The position numbers and the translations under genes are program-made. Below are positions 55,973 to 64,000 of a DNA stretch of 64,000 bases, one piece after another. The notes beneath the pieces were generated by a model. It saw only the letters and a program-made list of their open reading frames with translations. It was not told the DNA's origin and did not search any database. Location of the stretch: NCBI GenBank assembly GCA_963971535.1, contig OZ020589.1, positions 67,922,239 through 67,986,238 on the forward strand. The letters run 5' to 3'. Positions within the stretch are counted from its first letter, which is position 1; each line of letters opens with the position of its first letter. This DNA is from Notolepis coatsorum (taxonomy: Eukaryota > Chordata > Actinopteri > Aulopiformes > Paralepididae).

Positions 55973-56784
55973 TAAATTCATTGTTTATCCATTAATGAAC
56001 GAGAGACCCGTGTTTAGAATATTTTACTTTTGAATGAAGTTTTATCTCTTTATTCTCAAATGCATTAATGTGACGTCAACGGCTCATTCAATTTCTCAAA
56101 TCCGTCAAACTGCGCATCTCATCAGACATTTTAATCCCAGTTACAATATCACACAAAAACCACAATCCCCGCATAGTCACTTCAATTTTATGCTTGAATG
56201 AAACACAATCCGGGCGCTCCGTTAAGCAAATCTACAGCGGAGAATATATTAAACTAATCAGAGCCAAACGGCCGATAGGTTTCATTCATTAAAAATATCC
56301 CCGCGGGATTCACATTTGCAATGCGCCGTTATTAAAATAACCACATGCAGCGTGTATCGCGACTCCGAGCGCCGTATATGACGTGCATTATTTTATTTAG
56401 GACAAAGTAAATCTATAGGCTCAATATGATTTATTATCAGCATTTAGTTCTATTATTATACATTTCAAAAGCCCCCTCTAGGAAAACGAAGCACAGAAAC
56501 GTAATTCAGAATGGTATAATGCAGATCCTAGACTGTGAGAATCATTTCAGGAAGCGAGCTGTCATTTCTTTGCGGGGGCATGGCCATGGTTCATCCGGCT
56601 AACTGAAGTTAACCATGCTCCCGACCAGGCTCAAACTTTTTGATCTGTTGTCATGGTGATTTGGACAATCGCGCGTCGGGGAATGGGAAGGTCCGGCTTA
56701 AGTCAGACTAGACCGAAAATTATCCGGCTAACTCAGTTATCCAGGTACGGGGAACGGGGCCCTGGTCTACACTACACCACTCAG

Positions 56785-57225
56785 GTAAGTTTCAAGTTTT
56801 CAAGTTTCTTTTATTAGTTGTCATACAAAAATACAGAATACTTTGATATGAAATGCTTTTTTTCTGTTTTGCTCCTGAGAGTGTGCTAGATAAAAATAGA
56901 TAAGTATAAAATAGAAAGTCAAAAGTACGTAAACAGGTGTAAACAAAAGTGTTCAATATACATATATACAACAATGCAGAGTAGGAAAAAAAAGTAATTG
57001 ATTACAATACAATATACAGTACAATGCAGAAATGGGATGAGGTACAACTTAGGGTAAGGTGCAATGAGGTATGAGTTGTAGTGCAAATTTACCAATAAAT
57101 ATAAAGTGTCTAAAGTGGGTAAAGTGGGTGCTACAGTGAGTTGTTTATTTAAAGTGAGTGTGTACGTCTGGATGTGTGTGCTGTGAGTGTATTTGATGGT
57201 TTGTTACATAGTGTTATTGTCATTG
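56785..57225 (-). mobile_element. Rex1 LINE 3' UTR
   Basis: Minus sense matches 27420-27790: AAGTTTCTTTTATTAG at the 3' end and GTGCAATGAGGTA further in. It abuts the family J stub on the left and a (TGAA)n tract on the right. Confidence 0.7.
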
Positions 57226-57230
57226 AGCAT

Positions 57231-57767
57231 GATGAATGAATGAATGGATGAATGAATGAATGAATGAATGAATGAATGAATGAATGATGAATGAATGAAT
57301 GAATGAATGAATGAATGAATGAATGAATGAATGAATGAATGAATGAACAGATTGCAGAATGGGTACAATACAGTACGGATCAATACACACAATTGTTAAG
57401 GGGATGCAGACCAGAGAAAGTCGTTTGTCTTGTTTACATCAGGGTCCCCCATTTTCAATTCATAATGACATTTATGACATACACAACATACATGACATCA
57501 TGACATGTATGACATAGGGACATACATGACATACAGGTATAGTACTACTGTTACATTTGTGACATATACGATATGCAAATATACAGTACTGTTACCCAGA
57601 TATCCTAACAGAAAATAATATATACATACGATGGGGAGGAGACTGTACATTAGGAGGGGGTGGGTGGGTGGGAGAAAATATATACATACGGTGGGGAGGA
57701 TACTGTACATTATAGGGGTGGGTTGGAGGGTTTGGACATTTACGGTGGCCAGTTTAGAATTGTAGCC

Positions 57768-57768
<1 letters not shown>
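57231..57768 (-). mobile_element. Family J LINE, 3' UTR copy with (TGAA)n tail
   Basis: (TGAA)n at 57231-57347 adjoins the terminus ACAGATTGCAGAATGGGTAC, then the 3' UTR rich in GACATACATGACATAC. Cut at 57768, where the tail of the next copy begins. Confidence 0.8.
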
Positions 57769-57770
<2 letters not shown>

Positions 57771-57801
<31 letters not shown>

Positions 57802-59097
57802 GATTGATTGATTGATTGAAAACTTTATTAACAGATTGCAGAATGGGTACAGTACAGTACAGCTCAATACATACAATTGTTAAGGGGATGCAGACCAGAG
57901 AAAGACTTTCGTCTTGTTTACATCAGGGTCCCCCATTTTCAATTCATCGTAACATATATGACATACATGACATACAGATAGACAGTACTGCTACATCTAT
58001 ACATTTATGACATACCAGATTTGCAAATACAGTACTGTTTGTGATACAAAAAGAGTCCAGAAAAAAAAGTATATACATTTGACGTAGAAACTGTACATTG
58101 GATTGGGTAGGTGGGGGGGGGGGACTGTACATTGGAGGTGGTTGGGTGGGTGGGGGGGGGGGAGGTTGGGTAGGAGTGGGGTGGGTGGGGTACACTGTCC
58201 AACTGTACAAACAAAACTGTACATTGGAATATTGACAAGACCATACTTGGTAATTTACTGTACATTGGAGGGGGTTGTGTTCGGACATTTACAGTGGCCA
58301 GTTTCGAATTGCAGTCTCCCTTAGGTGTTTTTTGAGAGTGTTTTTGAAAGTGGGTAGTGATTCACATTCCTTTACAGCTTTGGGTAGGGCGTTCCACATT
58401 GATGTGGCATAATTGCGAAACGTGTTTAGTCCCTTGTTTGGGCCGAATCTGGGTTTAACATGATTTGTGGAGCTCCCTCTGGTGTTGTGATCGTGGTATT
58501 CACTGACCTTTGGGAAGTATTTTGACAAGTACATGGGTACCTTGGTCGTGTAGTGTATCTTGTAGACCAGGCCCATTGCAAGTTGCTGTACTCTGTCGTC
58601 TACTCTAAGCCATCCTAGGTTGTCAAAGTGGGCAGGGGTGAGGTGGGTTCTAGGAGTAAGGTCAAGCAGTAGTCTGACCAGTTTGTTTTGAGATGTTTGT
58701 AATTTTGTTTTTAGCGCCTTTGAGGTGCTTTGGTACCATGAGGTACAAGCATAGCCGTAGTACCCTTGAATGAGTGCTACTGCCAGAGTCTTCAGGGTAT
58801 TCTTGTTTACCAGTGAGGAGATCCGGTACAAGAATCGAGTTTGTTGGTTGACTTTTTTTATTACATTCGATGCCATTTTGTCACAGGAAAGATTTGCCTC
58901 TAGGATGGAACCCAGGTAGGTAATATCTTCTTTCCTTGTGACAATATTGTCACCCACTGTAACTGAGAAGCCGTCGGTCTTGCTGAGTTTGTTATTTGAA
59001 CCGAAGAGAATGGATTCTGTTTTGCCCATGTGTAATGATAGTTTGTTATCAGCGAGCCATATGCAGATTTTGCCTAGTTCTGAGCTGAGGGTTGATT
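57771..59097 (-). mobile_element. Family J LINE copy with (TTGA)n tail
   Basis: (TTGA)n at 57771-57820, the family terminus, a 3' UTR, then RT thumb and C-terminus coded at 58289-59090 (minus). 5'-truncated in the thumb region at 59097, where the next copy's tail starts. Confidence 0.88.
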
Positions 59098-59170
59098 GAT
59101 TAATTGATTGATTGAACATTTTATTAACAGATTGCAGAATGGGTACAATACAGTACAGCTCAATACACAC
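58289..59170 (-). pseudogene. Family J LINE RT C-terminal frame
   Basis: Sense begins at LGKICIWLADNKLSLHMGK (about 59075). The first 25-30 codons come from the neighbouring copy's tail. Contains ITYLGSILEANL, YACTSWYQSTSK and NTRGSSTNH, ending ETAIRNWPL. This is the C-terminal part of a Jockey/CR1-group RT. The open frame is long but lacks the catalytic RT core. Confidence 0.8.
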
Positions 59171-59741
59171 AATTGTTAAGGGGATGCAGACCAGAGAAAG
59201 GCTTTTGTCTTGTTTACATCAGGGTCCCCCATTTTCAATTCATCATAACATATATGACATACATGACATACAGGTAGACAGTACTGTTGCATCTAGACAT
59301 TTATGACATACCAGATCTACAAATATACAGTACTGTTTATGTGTACAAAAGGAGTCTAAGTCTAAGTCTAGGAGTTGGGTAGGTGGGGTGGGAAACTGTA
59401 CATTGGAAGTGGTTGGGTGGGTGGAGTGGGGGGGGGGGGGGGGTTGGGAAAGGCGGGGTGGGGGAAACTGTACATTGGAGGGGGTTGGGTTTAGACATTT
59501 ACAGGGGCCAGTTTGGAATTGCAGTCTCCCGTAGGTGCTCTTTGAGAGTGGTTTTGAAAGTGGGTAGTGATTCACATTCCTTTACAGCTGTGGGTAGGGC
59601 GTTCCACATTGATGTGGCATAATTGCGAAACGTGTTTAGTCCCTTGTTTGAGCCGAATCTGGGTTTAATTTGTGGAGGTCCCTCTGGTGTTGTGGTTGTG
59701 GTATTCACTGACCTTTGGGAAGTATTTTGACATGTACATGT

Positions 59742-60327
59742 GTGACAGATTGTAAGTATGACTCCTCTGCGTTGTGTATTCAATGTCGATGCCCCGAGGG
59801 AGAGTTGAACCCGGGTCTCCCGCGCCACGGGCGACAACATAGACCGCTGCACTAAGAGGTGAATTCACTCCTGGGTACCGTATCTATGCGTCTATTAACC
59901 ATGTTATGGGGAAGTGAGTTTAACTCGCAGCCCGCTTACTGCCACAGTCACTTCTCAACACACAAGTTTATCGTGATTGTGGATATACTCATGGACCTCC
60001 GTTACATTCACCTCCCTAAACTCACGTTACCTCAGGACATCCGGGTCACGCGGCACCAGTGTGACAGATCGTATATATGACTCCTCTGTGTTGTGTATTA
60101 AATGTCGATGCCCCGAGGGAGAGTTGAACCCGGGTCTCCCGCTCCGCGGGCGACAACATAGACCGCTGCACTAAGAGGTGAATTCACTCCTGGCTACCGT
60201 ACTGTATCTATGCGTCTATTAACCCTGTTATGGGAAAGTGAGTTTAACTCGTATCCCGCTTACTGCCACAGTCACTTCTCAACACACGCGTTTATCGTGA
60301 CTGTGGATATACTCACGGACCTTTGTT
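59742..60327 (-). mobile_element. Tandem pair of tRNA-like SINEs
   Basis: Two units offset by about 318 bp (starting 59742 and 60060), each with the minus-strand A box TTAGTGCAGCGG and B box CCCGGGTTCAACTC, and a shared body (AGTGAGTTTAACTCG). They differ at about ten positions. The pair interrupts the family J copy. Confidence 0.75.
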
Positions 60328-60697
60328 ACACATGGGTACCTTAGTGGTGTAGTGTATCTTGTAGACCAGGCCCATTGCAAGTTGCTGTACTCTGTCATCT
60401 ACTCTAAGCCATCCTAGGTTGTCAAAGTGGGCAGGGGTGAGGTGGGTTCTAGGAGTAAGGTCAAGCAGTAGTCTGACCAGTTTGTTTTGTGATGTTTGTA
60501 ATTTTGTTTTTAGCGCCTTTGAGGTGCTTTGGTACCATGAGGTGCAAGCATAGTCGTAGTACCCTTGAATGAGTGCTCCTGCCAGAGTCTTCAGGGTATT
60601 CTTGTTTACCAGAGAGGAGATCCGGTACAGGAATCTAGTTCGTTGGTTGCTTTTTTGATTACATTGGATGCCATTTTGTCACAGGAAAGATTTGCCT

Positions 60698-61261
60698 CTA
60701 GGATGGAACCCAGGTATGTAATTTCATCTTTCCTTGTGACAATATTGTCACCCACTGTAACTGAGAAGCCGTCGGTCTTGCTGAGTTTGTTATTTGAACC
60801 GACGAGAATGGACTCTGTTTTACCCAGGTGTAATGATAGTTTGTTATCGCGAGCCAGGTGCAGATTCTGCCGAGTTTCCGAGCTGAGTTTTTTTTCAACC
60901 TGTCAGAGACCAGCAGGACTGAGTCGTCCGCGAACAGGAACAAGTTGCAGTCACAAGCTGACGACATGTCATTTGCATAAATTAGGAACAATAGCGGTCC
61001 TAGTATGCTTCCTTGTGGAACACCACAGCTCACTGGAAGGGGGGGGGGGGGGGTAGGGTACCGTTTACCTCCACCATCTGTTCTCTCCCCTCCAGGTAGG
61101 ATTGCATCCAGCTCACTGATAAACTATCAAAACCAATTGCTTTTAGCTTGTCAATCAGAATGGAGTGATTGACAGTGTCAAAGGCCTTTTGTAGGTCCAG
61201 CATGACCATGCCGCAGTATTTGCCCGCGTCCACCTCTTGTTTGATGTGGTCGTTCAAATAG
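60698..61261 (-). pseudogene. Family J LINE RT core
   Basis: Frames 61030-61317 and 60698-61033 (minus) read GMVMLDLQKAFDTVNHSI, then across a G-run CGVPQGSILGPLLF and LFLFADDSVLLVS. The G-run at 61039-61053 probably causes the frame break. Confidence 0.8.
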
Positions 61262-62310
61262 AGCATCCTGGTGGCCTGGGTATAGAAGCTCCTTCTGAGT
61301 TTCTCTGTCCTTGCCATGAGACTCCGGTATCGCTTGCCTGACCACAGCAGTTCAAAGAGGCAGTTGTTGTGCGTTCGGCTGAACGGGCCACTCTCTGTAG
61401 TCTGCTACGGTCTTGTGCGGTGCTATTCCCAAACCAGGAGGTGATATTGCCAGTCAGGATGCTCTCTATTGTGCACGAGTAGAAGTTCTTAAGGATCTTC
61501 TGACTCACTCTTTGAACTTCCTTAGGCGCCTAAGGAAGTAGAGGCGTTGCCGTGCCTTCTTGACTACACTGTCAATGTGTGTGGTCCATGTCAAGTCCTC
61601 AGATATGTGGACTCCGGGGTACTTAAAACTGTTCACTCTCTCGACCGGTGCCCCGTCGATGCTGAGGGGGCTGTAGTCCCTGACCCCCGACCTCCTAAAG
61701 TCCACTATCATCTCTTTTGTTTTGCTGACGTTCAGGGAGAGGCAGTTCTCCTGACACCACCCCGCCAGAACCTCTACCTCTTCCAGGTAGGCCCTCTCAT
61801 TGTTTGCAGAGATCAGGCCCACCACTACTTTGTTGTCAGCACATTTTATGATTGTGTTGTTGTTCCACTGTGCCACACAGTCGTGTCAGCGAGTAGAGGA
61901 GGGGACTCAGAACAGCCCTGGGGGGCCCCTATGTTGAGGGTGATGGATGAGGAGGTGCAGTTGCCTGCTCTCACCACCTGGGGTCTACCCGTCAGGAAGT
62001 CCAAGACCCACTGGCAGAGGTCATAGTTCAAGCCCAGGTCCCTGAGCTTGGCTATGAGTTTGGAGGGGACTATGGTATTGAATGCTGAGCTGTCGATGAA
62101 TAGCATTCTCACATAGTTCCCCTGCCTCTTGTCCAGGTGTGATGCTGCTGTGTGCAGCACATGGGCTATGGCGTCCTCCCTGGACCTGTTGGGGCGATAT
62201 GCAAATTGTAGGGGGTCCAGGTTGATGGGGAGGGAGGAACAGATGTAGCCATTCACAAGCTTCTCAAAGCACTTCATGGCTATGGAGGTGAGAGCTACAG
62301 TACATGTACA
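61262..62310 (-). pseudogene. Rex1 LINE RT to C-terminus
   Basis: Minus frames: 61846-62334 ([28 protein letters not shown]), 61505-61876 (CADNKVVVGLIS, where FADD is changed to CADN, so a catalytic Asp is lost), and 61254-61508 (ILTGNITSWFGN). The C-terminal end fuses in frame with family J at 61262. Confidence 0.85.
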
Positions 62311-62312
62311 TG

Positions 62313-62990
62313 TACATGTCGAAATACTTCCCAAAGGTCAGTGAATACCACGCCCACAACACCAGAGGGAGTTCCGCTAACCATGTGCAACCCAGATTCG
62401 GCACAAACAAGGGACTAAACACGTTTCGCAATTATACCACAACAATGTGGAACGCCCTACCCACAGCCGTAAAAAAAATGTGAATCCCTACCCATATTAA
62501 AAACCGCTCTCAAAGAGCACCTACGGGAGGCTGCAATACGAAACTGGCCACCGTAAATGTTCAAACCCCCCGCCCCCCACCCACCCACCCCCTCCTAATG
62601 GACAGTCTCCTCGCCACCGTATGTATATATTTTCTCCCACCCACCCACCCCCTCCTAATGTACAGTCTCCTCCCCATCATATGTATATATTTTCTGTTAG
62701 GATCTCTGGGTAACAGTACTGTATATTTGCATATCGTTTATGTCACAAATGTAACAGTACTATATACCTGTATGTCATGTACAGTCATGTCATAAATGTC
62801 ATGCTGTCATGTAAGTTGTGTATGTCACAAATGTCACTATGAATTGAAAATGGGGGACCCTGATATAAACAAGACAAACGTATTTCTCTGGTCTGCATCC
62901 CCTTAACAATTGTCTGTATTGAGCTGTACTGTATTGTACCCATTCTGCAATCTGTTAAATAAAGTTTTTCATTCATTCATTCATTCTCCT
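62313..62990 (+). mobile_element. Family J LINE 3' copy, plus orientation
   Basis: Starts [17 protein letters not shown], then the C-terminus, a 3' UTR and the family terminus CAATCTGTTAAATAAAG with an (ATTC)n tail near 62970-62990. Opposite orientation to the copies at 57-61 kb. Confidence 0.85.
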
Positions 62991-63385
62991 TGAATGAAGT
63001 ATGTCACTCATTCTTAAACTGGAAGCACATTCTCGTACACCAGAATGTGCATACAGACACGCCCCACCAGCTCCTTATAAGGCAAAGGACTGTGTGAAAA
63101 ACGGAAGCGAGAGGCTCAACATTGCATCTGTGTTGTGCTGACCCCCATATTCAACAGGTAGTGCAGAAGGGATTTGCGACTGATCAATGTATTGTCATCA
63201 TACAGCACAGGTACAACGCAAATAAGTTTGGCATCTAACCAGAGTACAAATGTAACAGTAAAGTGCAATAGTAACATACAATGCACAGGTGATTAAACTG
63301 GGTATACAAATATATAAATAAATACTACTGAGTAATAGTGCACATCAAATGCATGTACAGAGTTGTAGTAATAATGTACATAATA
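62991..63385. other. Unassigned DNA; Rex1 3' UTR-like at 63240-63385
   Basis: No gene. 63240-63385 resembles Rex1 3' UTR in minus orientation (GTGCAATAG, ATAAATAAATACTACT). Confidence 0.4.
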
Positions 63386-63864
63386 TAAAAAAAAAACTTT
63401 TGGATCAACTTTTTTCTCCCAATTTTCAATTTTTCTCCCATCCCAATTTTTTATTATCCAATTCTTCCCTCCCCTGTCTCGAACGTTGCTAGACCATGCC
63501 TCCCACTGGTCGGCTGCAATATGGACGAAGCCTTGCATCACGTGTCCCCTCCGGTACACGAGGAGGCAGCTGTCGCATCTTTTCACCTGTACAGCGCGAT
63601 CACTCAGTGGCGAGGAGTAGCGCGTGGGAGGCTCACGCTGCCCCCGATACTTCCTGATTCTGCTGTACAGGCGCATCAACCGACCTGTAGGAGTCGCTGT
63701 CCACAATGTCCGATCCCCACCCACCGGCTTTCCCACCCCCTAATACTGCCAATTGTATTAGTATGAACGACCAGCCAAGCCGGAAGCAACGCAGAGAGCT
63801 GGGCTCGAACCCAGCATCTCCTGCGTTAGTGGCGAGCGCCTTGCCCACTGCGCCACTTAGCCAC
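63386..63864 (-). mobile_element. tRNA-derived SINE, copy 4
   Basis: Minus strand: head with TGGCGCAGTGGGCAAGGCG and B box GGTTCGAGCCC, body as in copies 1-3, A-rich tail at 63386-63400. A TSD could not be fixed because the flanks are AT-rich. Confidence 0.85.
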
Positions 63865-64000
63865 CTTAAATATAATATTTATATATTTTATTTATTTATT
63901 TAATAATAGATAAATATAATATTTATATATTTATTTATTCACTGTCATTTGCAGTGTTGGTGAAGTGCTTTTATTTATTTTCTGACATCACGATGCCTCA
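63865..64000. other. AT-rich window end
   Basis: TATTTA-type low-complexity DNA. Nothing else seen. Confidence 0.6.

Larger units (their letters stand above)
55171..56760. mobile_element. DNA transposon with 20-bp ends and 5-bp target repeat, carrying tRNA-like sequences
   Basis: The ends GCCCTATTCCCCGTACCTGG and its near complement (55171-55190 and 56741-56760) are inverted. CCTGG flanks at 55166-55170 and 56761-56765, and the LINE frame resumes across it. The 1,590-bp interior has no transposase, two tRNA-like segments and a short family J 3' end (55389-55440). The superfamily is undetermined. Confidence 0.8.
59098..61261 (-). mobile_element. Family J LINE copy, longest, split by a SINE pair
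   Basis: Terminus at about 59098-59140 with TTGA tail, 3' UTR, C-terminus (59499-59741), insertion 59742-60327, then thumb and RT core to 61261 with FADDSVLLV near 60925 and LDLQKAFDTVNHS near 61185. It joins a Rex1 coding end at 61262. Confidence 0.85.

Overview
This 64 kb window is vertebrate genomic DNA, most likely from a ray-finned (teleost) fish. I found no recognisable host gene. The evidence for a fish is the mix of transposable elements: L2-type LINEs with the usual fish 3' tail, Rex1-type LINEs, an RTE-type LINE, a HERO-like LINE with a restriction-like endonuclease, an L1, a Ty3/Gypsy retrotransposon, two DIRS-like tyrosine-recombinase retroelements, hAT and piggyBac-like DNA transposons, tRNA-derived SINEs and long microsatellites. 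The species cannot be named from the sequence.

Layout. 1-4.8 kb: the 5' end of a LINE with a zinc-knuckle ORF1 (minus, running off the left edge), a SINE head, another LINE 5' fragment, an internally duplicated repeat, a SINE with a target-site duplication (TSD) and a MITE. 4.8-15.85 kb: a nearly complete Ty3/Gypsy element (minus) with two 186-bp LTRs and a 5-bp TSD. Its integrase is split by a 6.56-kb hAT element with an 8-bp TSD. Inside the hAT are a first-exon-like transposase remnant, a near-perfect foldback MITE, a LINE fragment and about 2.7 kb of a 12-bp satellite with a 1,046-bp duplication. 16-20.8 kb: an L2 tail, a SINE in a LINE tail, a hAT MITE with an 8-bp TSD, and unassigned DNA. 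20.8-26.3 kb: DIRS-like element A, with inverted terminal repeats (ITRs), an internal complementary region (ICR) and two antisense 5S rRNA-derived segments, but no recognisable RT or recombinase. 26.3-29.7 kb: a LINE 5' fragment, half a foldback MITE, and Rex1 pieces, one split by a SINE. 29.7-37.3 kb: an L2 (plus) split by an RTE-type LINE (minus), which itself carries three insertions. 38.2-39.0 kb: a piggyBac-like MITE. 39.9-42.8 kb: DIRS-like element B with a decayed tyrosine recombinase, inserted in a LINE. 44-48.3 kb: the HERO-like LINE. 48.3-55 kb: the L1. 55.2-56.8 kb: a DNA transposon carrying tRNA-like sequences. 57.2-63 kb: repeated 5'-truncated copies of one LINE family (called family J here) ending in tetranucleotide repeats, plus Rex1. 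63.4-63.9 kb: a SINE.

Nothing here forms an operon or host pathway. The window is a stratified record of nested transposition. TSDs and reading frames that resume across insertions give relative ages: the Gypsy is older than the hAT inside it, the Rex1 is older than its SINE, family J is older than the 55-kb DNA transposon, and the LINE is older than DIRS-B. The most unusual items are the two ITR/ICR elements (one containing 5S-like DNA), the 12-bp satellite grown inside a hAT and open in several frames on both strands, and the head-to-tail family J copies. All family names come from motif recognition by eye, without database searches.
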